A program made the translations under genes and the position numbers. A stretch of DNA of 46,732 nucleotides, from NCBI GenBank assembly GCA_014859605.1, contig JACUTW010000010.1, positions 1 through 46,732 on the forward strand, written 5' to 3'. The notes under the pieces are model-generated. The model did no database searches. It saw only the letters and a program-made list of their open reading frames with translations, and was not told where the DNA came from. Positions 8,496 through 15,752 of this stretch are shown here, in pieces. Source of the stretch: Desulfuromonadales bacterium. GTDB taxonomy: Bacteria; Desulfobacterota; Desulfuromonadia; Desulfuromonadales; UBA2197. Position 1 is the stretch's first letter, and the number at the start of each line of letters is the position of its first letter.

Positions 8496-9005
8496 ATGAC
8501 AAAACGGCTATTTTACGGATGGATACTTTGGCTGCTGGTGACGCCAGCTTTCGCTGCACCGCTTCAGGTCTATTCCTCCAGCAGCAAAGGATTGGTTATG
8601 AGTGAGACGATCAGCAGAAGTCCGGCCGAGTGGAAGAAACAATTGACCGCCGAGCAGTACCATATTTTACGCGAAGCCGGGACGGAGCGGGCCTTTGCCA
8701 ACAAATTCCACGACCATCATGCCGCGGGGATCTATTCCTGCGCCGGCTGCAATCTGGAGCTCTTCCGCTCCACAGATAAATACGATTCCGGCACCGGCTG
8801 GCCGAGCTTCTTTGCACCGATTGCCCAGGAAAATATCCGAACCAAAGAGGATCGCGGCTTCTTCTCAGTACGCACCGAAGTCCTCTGCGCCCGTTGCAGC
8901 GGCCATCTCGGCCACGTCTTTAACGATGGCCCAGCGCCGACCGGGCTGCGTTACTGCATGAACTCGGCGGCGTTGACCTTTACCCCGGCACAAGAGAAGA
9001 AATAA
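8496..9005 (+). CDS. msrB: Exported peptide methionine-(R)-S-oxide reductase MsrB
   Basis: Reduces methionine-R-sulfoxide in proteins. The N-terminus (KRLFYGWILWLLVTPAFAAP) is a classic Sec signal peptide with cleavage probably after AFA, so the enzyme should act in the periplasm. The zinc site is C82/C85 and C131/C134 (CAGC and CARC), the catalytic cysteine is C154 in RYCMNSAAL, and GTGWPSF is present. The start ATG at 8496 has AAAGGAGG 5 nt upstream; an upstream in-frame extension lacks one. A second Met (MSETISRSPAEW) sits where cytoplasmic MsrB proteins begin. A periplasmic MsrB needs an electron donor such as a DsbD-type relay, which is not seen here. It is followed at 5 nt by trmJ. Confidence 0.92.
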   Translation: MTKRLFYGWILWLLVTPAFAAPLQVYSSSSKGLVMSETISRSPAEWKKQLTAEQYHILREAGTERAFANKFHDHHAAGIYSCAGCNLELFRSTDKYDSGTGWPSFFAPIAQENIRTKEDRGFFSVRTEVLCARCSGHLGHVFNDGPAPTGLRYCMNSAALTFTPAQEKK

Positions 9006-9010
9006 CCTTC

Positions 9011-9766
9011 ATGTCGCTCCTTCACCCTCAGCGCCTCGCCGTCATCCTCGTAGCCCCGCAGCAGCCGGGGAATATCGGCGCCACCGTGCGCGCCATGGCC
9101 AACTTCGGCGTCAGCGAATTGCGCCTGGTCACCCCCTGCCCGCACCTTCATCCCGAGGCGCGTAAATTCGCCGTCAATGCCCATCCCCTCCTCGGCGCGG
9201 CGAAAATTTACAACAGCCTGCCCGATGCCCTGGCCGACTGTCACCTCTCCATCGCCACCACCCGCCGCTGTGGCCGGCTGCGCGGCGACCTCCTCGACAG
9301 CACTGCGGTACCGGGAGTCCTGGCAACCCTGCCGTCTGACGCGCAGATCGGACTGGTCTTTGGCCGCGAGGATAGCGGCCTGAGCAGCGACGAAGTTGCC
9401 CTCTGCAGCCACGCTGCGACCGTGGCGACGAGCAACGACCTCGGCTCCCTCAATCTCGCCCAGGCCGTCCTCCTCTTCCTTTACGAAATTTTCCGGCCGC
9501 AGACGCAGACAGGCCCGCCCGCTGTCGTCCCGGACGCAGTTCTCCCGCCGCAGGCCGAACTGCAGGCGATGCTCGGACAGATGGATAGCATTCTCGAAAG
9601 GATCGCTTTTGTGAATCCGAGTTCCCCGGCCGGGGTACGGAACAAGCTGCACCAACTCCTGAACCGGGCCCGGCCCGATCAGGAAGAGGTGGCGCTGCTG
9701 CGCGGCCTGTGGACGCAAATTGCCTGGAGTATCAACGACTGGCGGGGGCGGAAACGGGGGCTTTAA
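9011..9766 (+). CDS. trmJ: tRNA/rRNA methyltransferase, TrmJ-like SPOUT family
   Basis: A 251-residue SPOUT (TrmH-superfamily) 2'-O-methyltransferase. Conserved pieces are VAPQQPGNIGATVRAMANFG near the N-terminus, LVFGREDSGLSSDEV and SNDLGSLNLAQAV, which form the knotted SAM-binding site. The C-terminal helical extension fits TrmJ, which methylates position 32 in the anticodon loop of several tRNAs. The specific substrate is inferred from family resemblance. It starts 5 nt after msrB and its 3' end overlaps the convergent membrane-protein gene by 4 nt. Confidence 0.85.
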   Translation: MSLLHPQRLAVILVAPQQPGNIGATVRAMANFGVSELRLVTPCPHLHPEARKFAVNAHPLLGAAKIYNSLPDALADCHLSIATTRRCGRLRGDLLDSTAVPGVLATLPSDAQIGLVFGREDSGLSSDEVALCSHAATVATSNDLGSLNLAQAVLLFLYEIFRPQTQTGPPAVVPDAVLPPQAELQAMLGQMDSILERIAFVNPSSPAGVRNKLHQLLNRARPDQEEVALLRGLWTQIAWSINDWRGRKRGL

Positions 9767-10230
9767 CGCCTTTTCGGGGCCAGGAGCAATTTGTTGGCGG
9801 CAAAGTTGAAACATTGCAGATAAGTCAGCGTTGTCGCAAAAAAGGAGAAAAAGGCGGTGCTGCTGACAAAGCTGCCGGCCGGAGCACTGGCGATCATGGT
9901 ACCGTAAAAGATAAAGACCGCCGCCTTGCTGAGCGAAGCAACGATGCGCTGGCGTTGCAAGGCCTTTTGCTCCAGCGCTTTTTTTGCCTTGGGCGCCGTG
10001 AGTTCGCTCGCTGCCTCCTGGGCGGCAAAACGATAGATCGGATAGAAGAAGAGGACCTGCAACCCCAGAGTCAGATAGATACTGTTAAAAAAGATCTTCA
10101 ACGCCCCTTTTTCCGCATAGACCTGCTGTAACTTCCAGGCAACAAAGAGCAGGAGCGCCATCAAAACCCCCTGCACAATGCTGTGAATCTTCATCAGCTG
10201 CCTGATCCGCTCCACTCCGGCTTGACTCAT
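9763..10230 (-). CDS. Small membrane protein of unknown function
   Basis: A 155-residue protein with three to four predicted membrane helices (GVLMALLLFVAWKL; SIYLTLGLQVLFFYPIYRF; AAVFIFYGTMIASAPAG; FFSFFATTLTYLQC) and a basic cytoplasmic linker between helices 2 and 3. I do not recognise a family. The ATG at 10230 has AAGGAG 7 nt upstream; nine further codons upstream are open but lack a site. It lies 19 nt downstream of the DUF294 gene on the same strand, so the two are probably co-transcribed. Its 3' end overlaps trmJ by 4 nt on the other strand. Confidence 0.75.
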   Translation of the reverse strand: MSQAGVERIRQLMKIHSIVQGVLMALLLFVAWKLQQVYAEKGALKIFFNSIYLTLGLQVLFFYPIYRFAAQEAASELTAPKAKKALEQKALQRQRIVASLSKAAVFIFYGTMIASAPAGSFVSSTAFFSFFATTLTYLQCFNFAANKLLLAPKRR

Positions 10231-10249
10231 AAAACAACTCCTTCTGACT

Positions 10250-11479
10250 TCAAACAATAGTGAAATTGGTGTGGATAATCTTCTGTAACTCTTCGATGCG
10301 CCGCAGGGCCTGGCGCAGCTCCTCCTGTTCGCGCAGGCTCAGGGTTTGCGGCTGCAGGTAATAGGAATCTGCCTGCAGACCGCGCAGTTCGCGAATTTGC
10401 AGCTGGATGCGCAGGCGGGTCAGAAGAAGATAGGCACTGCGCAGGCCGGTGGCAAATTTGGCGGAGAAACTACGCGCTAACTCGAGTTGGTCGATGCGCT
10501 GCAGCGTCGAAGTTTCGACAATATTGTGGTTGACGGCAAGGATGCGCACATTCATCACCAGTGCCGCCCAGCCGAGGAGCTTGATGTTCATTTCGCCCTG
10601 ATGCGCCCCGCTCTTCTCGATACAGAGCCGCCCGAACCAGCCGAGGCCGATCTTCATCTCGGTCGCGGCCTTCGCCATCCCGTAGATGACCTGAAAATAA
10701 CTGCGCTCAAAATCCCGAATCACGACAATCAGAGCTTCGGCCAGAGGCTTCTCGCCGGCGATAAAGCGGGCATCGGAGAGGACGATCAGATCCATGAGAT
10801 TTTTGGCATATTGATCATATTCATAACAGACAATCGCCAGGATCCGCCGCTTCCACTGCAGCAGTGACCCCCGCCAGGTCGGATTCGACGGCATGATCTC
10901 GCCGGTACACTTTTTAAAGCCGACCTCGGCGAGGCGATCGACGAGTTGCGCCGAGAAGGTGGCAAAGTAACTGTCGACCGCGGCAGCACCGCCATCGGCA
11001 TAAACAAGCAGATAATCCTGATCCGTAATCAGCGTCTGTTCATAGCGACCGTCACTCCCCATGCTCAGCAGCGCGTAGGGCAAGGGGGCCGGGCCGGCGC
11101 CGCTGGCAACCATCTCCGCTTCAACCAGCGACATCGTCCGGTCCGCCAGGAGATTGCGGTAGCGGGTGCAGGCATAATGCAATGCCGGCACCGAGGGGAC
11201 GGCTTCAAAACGGGTGATCTCCAGCTCGTTCAACTGCCGGTGGATCCCGGCCAACTCCTGATAATCAGCACTGACCGCGACCCGCTGCAACAGTTGCCGA
11301 TGGGTCGCCTGCACCGTGCTGAGGGCAATATTCTCCGCGTCTATCCGTTGCCGTAACTCCGCCAAAAGTGCTTCAGCTTCCGCCCGGTCGAGGTTGAGCA
11401 GGTACTCCCGCACTTGTTGGGTGAGGGCACTGATGAAGTCGGTCGATTTCTCCGGCAACGGGGGATGACGCTGGGGCAT
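10250..11479 (-). CDS. DUF294 nucleotidyltransferase-like protein (no CBS domains)
   Basis: A 409-residue soluble protein. A helical N-terminus (residues 1-125) precedes a GlnD-like nucleotidyltransferase core with GSDGRYEQTLITDQD at residues 141-155, where the GS and the two aspartates of DQD are the expected catalytic residues. A C-terminal substrate-binding helical domain follows (EKSGAHQGEMNIKLLGWAAL). It is paralogous to the product of 19482-20936, which carries extra N-terminal CBS domains; both flank the symporter island. Genes of this type are commonly found near acetate/DUF4212 symporters, where a regulatory role is suspected; the reaction and target are unknown. The ATG at 11479 has GGAG 7 nt upstream. 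Confidence 0.85.
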   Translation of the reverse strand: MPQRHPPLPEKSTDFISALTQQVREYLLNLDRAEAEALLAELRQRIDAENIALSTVQATHRQLLQRVAVSADYQELAGIHRQLNELEITRFEAVPSVPALHYACTRYRNLLADRTMSLVEAEMVASGAGPAPLPYALLSMGSDGRYEQTLITDQDYLLVYADGGAAAVDSYFATFSAQLVDRLAEVGFKKCTGEIMPSNPTWRGSLLQWKRRILAIVCYEYDQYAKNLMDLIVLSDARFIAGEKPLAEALIVVIRDFERSYFQVIYGMAKAATEMKIGLGWFGRLCIEKSGAHQGEMNIKLLGWAALVMNVRILAVNHNIVETSTLQRIDQLELARSFSAKFATGLRSAYLLLTRLRIQLQIRELRGLQADSYYLQPQTLSLREQEELRQALRRIEELQKIIHTNFTIV

Positions 11480-11863
11480 GAGATTGCTCCGCGAAGGGCA
11501 GAAGGGATGAACCAGAAAGGGCCAAATTTCCCCCCTTTATATAACACTATTGCTCCGGAGGTTAAACACTGAAACGTAGGAGCTGGCTCCAGCCTGCGAT
11601 TATCGCGAGCTGGAGCTCGCTCCTACAGAAACAGATTTGAATATTGAGTCACCGGAGCAATAGCGGAAGTCGTCCTGCACCCCTCAAAATCATGAGAATA
11701 GTTCAACATACTTCAGCATACAGATATGGTCCCATTTACCAGTCATCTCAAACGCCATTCTAAATATTATCCAAGTCACCGAACTTATGGAACTCCCTCC
11801 TCACGGTCTAAAAACAAAATTCAACCGCCCCGACAAAAAACCAGATATTTTATACATTTTTTG
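11480..11863. other. Long intergenic region upstream of the symporter promoter
   Basis: About 380 nt between the divergent DUF294 gene and the promoter of the DUF485-symporter unit. It holds one REP-like palindrome (11576-11626) and then AT-richer sequence. The open frame at 11726-11917 is low-complexity, lacks a ribosome-binding site and is not believed. No RNA gene is recognisable. Confidence 0.6.
11576..11626. repeat. REP-like element, GTAGGAGC head
   Basis: Begins GTAGGAGCTGGCTCCAGC and ends GAGCTCGCTCCTAC, giving two hairpin modules facing each other around TGCGATTATCGC. The same element, in part, occurs at the 3' end of the LigB-like gene (35018-35053). The paired GTAG heads are typical of REP/BIME elements. 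Confidence 0.8.
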
Positions 11864-11891
11864 TTGACATCATTTTATAACAACATATTAT
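11864..11891 (+). promoter_or_regulatory. Sigma-70-type promoter of the DUF485-ActP unit
   Basis: TTGACA at 11864-11869, a 16-nt spacer, and TATTAT at 11886-11891. It lies about 185 nt upstream of the DUF485 start, leaving a long leader that contains three copies of the ATCTTGT heptamer. Confidence 0.65.
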
Positions 11892-11908
11892 GGCGCGAAT
11901 CTAATAAT

Positions 11909-11973
11909 ACAAGATAACGCAATTTTTACCACAACAGCCAGCATAACATCTTGTATTTTCAATCATATCTTGT
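11909..11973 (+). promoter_or_regulatory. Three ATCTTGT heptamers in the symporter leader
   Basis: ACAAGAT at 11909-11915 (reverse orientation), ATCTTGT inside AACATCTTGT at 11945-11954, and ATCTTGT at 11967-11973. The 10-mer AACATCTTGT recurs at 18067-18076, upstream of the second symporter operon. They are candidate operator sites, possibly for the nearby IclR regulator; this is inference, as AT-rich 7-mers recur by chance. Confidence 0.35.
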
Positions 11974-12076
11974 GTTCTACTGTCGGCAATCTGCGTGCCT
12001 TCTGCAGATTTTTTCTTCATTTTGTGCGGGAACCGGAAGAGTTCTCCACAAACATCTTTTCAGAGGAGTGATTATC

Positions 12077-12343
12077 ATGGGACATGGACCCGCCGTAAAA
12101 CTAGGCAAGGACGAAGCGGCCGCCTACAAGACCAAACTGGGCGTCAAGATGTTTATCGGCTATACCATCGTTTACTTCACCTTCATCATCATCAACGCTA
12201 CCAACCCGAAAGCAATGGAAGCGACGATCATGGGGCAGACGGCTGCCGTTCTCTGGGGTTTTGGCTTGATCTCTCTGGCGCTGATTCAGGCCGTCATCTA
12301 CAACCATCTCTGCACCAAAGCAGAGTCAGACATGAATAGTTAA
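12077..12343 (+). CDS. DUF485 membrane protein (symporter partner)
   Basis: An 88-residue protein with two membrane helices (MFIGYTIVYFTFIIINA and VLWGFGLISLALIQAVIYN) and a short charged C-terminus. It matches the DUF485/YjcH type that sits directly upstream of ActP-like acetate permeases. The start at 12077 (MGHGPAVKL) has AGAGGAG 8 nt upstream; the frame stays open to 11951 but that part covers the regulatory leader. It is separated from the symporter by 11 nt. It is thought to assist or stabilise the permease; its mechanism is unknown. Confidence 0.88.
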   Translation: MGHGPAVKLGKDEAAAYKTKLGVKMFIGYTIVYFTFIIINATNPKAMEATIMGQTAAVLWGFGLISLALIQAVIYNHLCTKAESDMNS

Positions 12344-12354
12344 GGAGTCTCACC

Positions 12355-14277
12355 ATGATATACGCACAGTCTCCCTTGGCTATCGGTCTTTTCATAACTT
12401 TTGTCGCCTTCGTCCTCGGGCTCTCTTTCTACCTCGGACGGCGCACCAGCTCGGCTTCCGGCTATTATGCCGCCGGCGGCAATGTCCACTGGTTCACCAA
12501 CGGGATTGCTTTTGCCGGCGACTACCTTTCGGCGGCTTCCTTTCTCGGCATCTGCGGCATGATCGCGACCTCCGGCTTCGATGGCTGGATGTACTCGATC
12601 GGTTATCTCGCCGGCTGGGTCGTCGCCCTCTTCCTCGTTGCTGAGCCGATGAAACGTCTGGGGAAATACACCTTTACCGATGCTCTCGACTCCAAATTCA
12701 ACTCCAAGTCGATTCAGCTCACCGCCGCGATCTCGACCTTGCTGGTCTCGGTCTTCTACCTCATCCCGCAGATGGTCGGCGCCGGTGTTCTGGTGCAGCC
12801 CCTCCTTGGTCTGCCCCACTGGGTCGGTGTCTGTATCGTCGGTGTTGTTGTCACTATTATCGTGGCGACGGCCGGGATGGCCTCAACGACCTACGTGCAG
12901 TTCTTCAAGGGTTCTCTTCTCCTGATCATGTCGACTGTTCTGGTTATCCTGGTTCTTTCCCGCGGGCTTTCGACCACACCCGAGAACAACGGCGTCGCTT
13001 ATCATGATTTCAAGCCCTTGACCGCGACAGCCGCGCTGGAGATCAGTGATCCGGGTTACACCGTGGTTGCCGGGCTCGATTCGGCCTTCGGCCAAGCTAA
13101 CTTTGTCAAGCTCGCCAAAGATGGCAAAGAGAGCATCTGGAAGCTGAGCCAGACCGAGGCCGGCTACAACCTCGAACAAACTCTTTATGTCACCACCAAG
13201 GCAGATGGAACCAAACTCTATAACGGTGCGGCCAAAGATTCCGGGGAGTTCTTCCCGGTCGGCCACGTCAAAGAACTGCGGATGGACGGCAAGGAAGTCA
13301 TCACCACCGGCGCGGTCGGCCCCTTTGCCTACCTCTCGGCGATCAAGGATTCAACCATTGTCCTCTGGGGGAAAACTTACATTGTCGAAGGTCAGGAAAA
13401 GACCGAGGTCTTCTTCCAGAAACCGACTCCCGGCTCCCGGATTCTCCGTCCCGGCCTGAAGTTCAAGGTCGACAACGCCACCCCGACCGAGACCTTCAAC
13501 TTCGTTTCGCTGATGCTGGCGCTCTTTTGCGGCACCGCGGCTCTCCCCCACATCCTCATCCGTTACTACACGGTTCCGAGCCAGGCGGCGGCCCGCAAAT
13601 CGACCATCGTCGCCATCGCCGCTATCGGTTTCTTCTACATCCTCACCCTCTTCATGGGCGTCGGCGCCATGACCAACGGCGTTATTAATCTCACCGACAA
13701 TAACATGTCCGCGCCGCTGCTGGCCCTCTCCTTCGGAGTGGTCCTCTTCTCGATCATCTCCTCCCTGGCCTTCGCCACCGTCCTCGGCACCGTTTCAGGG
13801 CTGATCGTTGCCGCCTCCGGGGCGGTTGCCCATGACCTGATGGACAACTACTTCAACATGAAGATGAGTGATCACGGCAAAGTCCGCGCCGGCAAGATCT
13901 CTGCGGTGGTCGTCGGTGTGATTGCCATCTACCTCGGGATCATGTTCGAAGGGATGAACGTCTCTTTCCTCGTCGGTTGGGCCTTTGCGGTCGCCGCCTC
14001 GGCGAATCTGCCGGCCATCCTCATGCTCCTCTTCTGGAGCAAGACAACCGCCCGCGGCATCTCCGCCTCGATCATCGTCGGCATCGTCAGTTCCCTCGGC
14101 CTGATCCTCATCTCCCCGGACATGTGGGCCCTTTACGGCCTCCTCCCCGCGGATGCACCGATCAGCTTTAACAGTCCGGCCGCCATCTCGATCCCGCTGT
14201 CGATTATCGCCCTGGTCGTTATTTCGTTGCTGACCCAAAAGGACATCAACCGCGGCCACGACGTCGAAACCGCTTGA
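12355..14277 (+). CDS. actP: ActP-like sodium:solute (acetate) symporter
   Basis: A 640-residue SSS-family carrier with about 13 membrane helices, predicted to import acetate or a related short carboxylate with Na+. The N-terminal signature includes SGYYAAGGNVHWFTNGIAFA and GDYLSAASFLGICGM, close to ActP. Residues about 205-380 form a long hydrophilic segment between two membrane helices, larger than expected for the 549-residue E. coli ActP; it contains strand-like repeats (GKEVITTG, GKTYIVEG) and should lie outside the membrane. AAGGAG is 7 nt before the ATG. Co-transcribed with the DUF485 gene and followed by a strong terminator. Acetate as substrate is inferred from family and partner gene. 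Confidence 0.85.
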   Translation: MIYAQSPLAIGLFITFVAFVLGLSFYLGRRTSSASGYYAAGGNVHWFTNGIAFAGDYLSAASFLGICGMIATSGFDGWMYSIGYLAGWVVALFLVAEPMKRLGKYTFTDALDSKFNSKSIQLTAAISTLLVSVFYLIPQMVGAGVLVQPLLGLPHWVGVCIVGVVVTIIVATAGMASTTYVQFFKGSLLLIMSTVLVILVLSRGLSTTPENNGVAYHDFKPLTATAALEISDPGYTVVAGLDSAFGQANFVKLAKDGKESIWKLSQTEAGYNLEQTLYVTTKADGTKLYNGAAKDSGEFFPVGHVKELRMDGKEVITTGAVGPFAYLSAIKDSTIVLWGKTYIVEGQEKTEVFFQKPTPGSRILRPGLKFKVDNATPTETFNFVSLMLALFCGTAALPHILIRYYTVPSQAAARKSTIVAIAAIGFFYILTLFMGVGAMTNGVINLTDNNMSAPLLALSFGVVLFSIISSLAFATVLGTVSGLIVAASGAVAHDLMDNYFNMKMSDHGKVRAGKISAVVVGVIAIYLGIMFEGMNVSFLVGWAFAVAASANLPAILMLLFWSKTTARGISASIIVGIVSSLGLILISPDMWALYGLLPADAPISFNSPAAISIPLSIIALVVISLLTQKDINRGHDVETA

Positions 14278-14312
14278 TTAAACTTGCTTCAAAGCTGATG
14301 CTCTGAAATACT

Positions 14313-14343
14313 TTGGGCCGCCTTCGGGCGGCCCACTTTTTTT
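14313..14343 (+). terminator. Rho-independent terminator after actP
   Basis: Stem GGGCCGCC / GGCGGCCC closing a TTCG tetraloop at 14315-14334, followed by AC and a run of seven T. It is among the clearest intrinsic terminators in the window. Confidence 0.93.
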
Positions 14344-14359
14344 CATAAGGATGCAAAGA

Positions 14360-14986
14360 ATGAAACGTTTTCGCGTCACCTTACTGGTCGTCTGTCTCGT
14401 CCTCGGCTGGCTCGGCTTCACCGACCTTGCCCTTTATCTGCGCAACCCCGAGCCGCAAGTGATCAACATCGAAGAACTGGTCCAACAGGGGGCACCGCGG
14501 GAATGGCTGAAGATCGAAGGCGGCTATCGCGATCTGCTGCAGGCGATCAACATGAGTGGCACCGTGGAGATCACGTCCTTCCTGGTTCCGTTGAAGCCGT
14601 CAGAAAGCTCCAATGACCTCCTCATCTGGTTTGAAACCCGCGATCCGCAGATCCTCAGCGCCCTCAAAACTTACTACTTCCATTTGGAAACAGAAAGAGC
14701 GCGCGCTGAATTTTTAAAGGAAAACCAGTCCCTTTTTTCCGGAAGGTATGACCTGCAAGGGATGACCGTCAGCAGCCTGATCGCCGACTCTAACGCCAGC
14801 AAGCTCAAAGAGTTGCTGACAACTATGAATATTCCGGTTTCAGACCAGGTCATTTTTATCAGCGCGGGGAAGGTCCCGTCAACCGGCCGGGGCTTGTTCT
14901 TTGCCGCCATGGCGCTGCTCGGCTTAAGCAAACTCCTCTTCGATCTCTGCAAAAATCCCCAAAAAGAAGTTGCCCGCCAAAATTAA
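14360..14986 (+). CDS. Membrane-anchored protein of unknown function
   Basis: A 208-residue protein with an N-terminal membrane helix (VTLLVVCLVLGWLGFTDLALYL) and a hydrophobic C-terminal helix (GLFFAAMALLGLSKLLFDL), leaving about 130 residues outside the membrane (DLLQAINMSGTVEITSFLVP). I recognise no family. The ATG at 14360 has AAGG 9 nt upstream; a further ATG 9 nt earlier is less well placed. It follows the actP terminator by only 17 nt, so it may rely on read-through or its own unseen promoter. Downstream comes an ATTCCCG-type repeat. Confidence 0.7.
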   Translation: MKRFRVTLLVVCLVLGWLGFTDLALYLRNPEPQVINIEELVQQGAPREWLKIEGGYRDLLQAINMSGTVEITSFLVPLKPSESSNDLLIWFETRDPQILSALKTYYFHLETERARAEFLKENQSLFSGRYDLQGMTVSSLIADSNASKLKELLTTMNIPVSDQVIFISAGKVPSTGRGLFFAAMALLGLSKLLFDLCKNPQKEVARQN

Positions 14987-15022
14987 TCAAAGAATCTGCG
15001 TAACTTCAGCTTGATCCAAAGA

Positions 15023-15103
15023 TTGTCATTCCCGAGGGTTTTATCGGGAATCCAGGTTCAAAGTCATTGGATCCCCGATTGAATCATTCGGGGATGACGA
15101 CAA
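15023..15103. repeat. TTGTCATTCCCG-type inverted repeat
   Basis: Begins TTGTCATTCCCGAGGG and ends CCCGATTG...CGGGGATGACGACAA. The inverted ends TTGTCATTCCCG and CGGGGATGACGACAA, with internal ATCGGGAATCC and GGATCCCCGAT, form a long imperfect hairpin. The TCATTCCCG...GGAATCC vocabulary is that of a widespread small repeat in many proteobacteria. Confidence 0.7.
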
Positions 15104-15169
15104 AATGCACAGAATCATTGTGGGGCTGAATAGTTACGAATCTGACACACACTCATCGAAAAAACGACG

Positions 15170-15200
15170 AAAAACGGCCCGCCAAAAAAGAGGCGGGCCG
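15170..15200 (-). terminator. Terminator of the small membrane-protein gene
   Basis: On the minus strand a stem CGGCCCGCC / GGCGGGCCG (15175-15200) is followed by TTTTCGTCG and further T-rich sequence. It lies about 40 nt past the stop codon at 15241. Confidence 0.8.
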
Positions 15201-15240
15201 CAAGTGAGCCGGGTATTCTTCCGATCGCAAAGGGAAAGGA

Positions 15241-15600
15241 TTATGCTTTCTTTTTTTTGCCTTTGGTAAAGGGGTGAGCCTGACGGCTGACGATAAAATC
15301 GATGATCAGCTTGAGCCAGATGGTCGAACCGGCCATGGCGGTCCAGGTCTCATAGTGCCAATGGCCGATGGCGACGCCGACAATAATGATCACGGCAACA
15401 GCCATGCCCGTCAAATTGATGATGGCCACGACCGGCGCCCATTTCTTGGGATTCGGCGGTGACTCGCCCTTTTTCAGGGCGACCTCTGAATAGTCTTTTT
15501 GAAGCAAAATACGCCAGGCCCGCCGTCCCCAGATAAAGGCCATCGGGAAAAGGGCCAAAAACAAGATCCATGTCATTGCGATGCTGACATCAAAAACCAT
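15241..15600 (-). CDS. Small membrane protein linked to the symporter operon
   Basis: A 119-residue protein with two or three hydrophobic segments (AMTWILFLALFPMAFIWG; VVAIINLTGMAVAVIIIVGV; MAGSTIWLKLIIDFIV) and a strongly basic C-terminus ending KGKKKKA. I do not recognise a named family. It is downstream of the second symporter on the same strand, after a terminator-like hairpin at 15693-15724, so its transcription may be partly separate. Upstream context suggests an accessory role in transport, which is inference only. Confidence 0.7.
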   Translation of the reverse strand: MVFDVSIAMTWILFLALFPMAFIWGRRAWRILLQKDYSEVALKKGESPPNPKKWAPVVAIINLTGMAVAVIIIVGVAIGHWHYETWTAMAGSTIWLKLIIDFIVSRQAHPFTKGKKKKA

Positions 15601-15692
15601 TCCGTACTCCTGTCGGGCCCCGCGCAGGCGGGGCGATAATTTATAGTCTCTTTTTTACCCGAAGAAGCGGTCTTCCAGCAATCAAATAATCG

Positions 15693-15724
15693 AAAAAAAC
15701 CCCGCCAGCACTTTGCTGGCGGGG
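15693..15724 (-). terminator. Terminator after the second symporter
   Basis: Minus-strand hairpin with 11-bp arms CCCCGCCAGCA / TGCTGGCGGGG around a 3-nt loop (15700-15724), followed by seven T. It lies 28 nt past the symporter stop. Confidence 0.9.
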
Positions 15725-15752
15725 CAAGACGAACCATCTGCAACAATCAAGC

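Noticed and set aside
11726-11917. A 63-codon frame upstream of the symporter
   Set aside because: Low-complexity basic/aromatic translation, no ribosome-binding site, and it overlaps the promoter.
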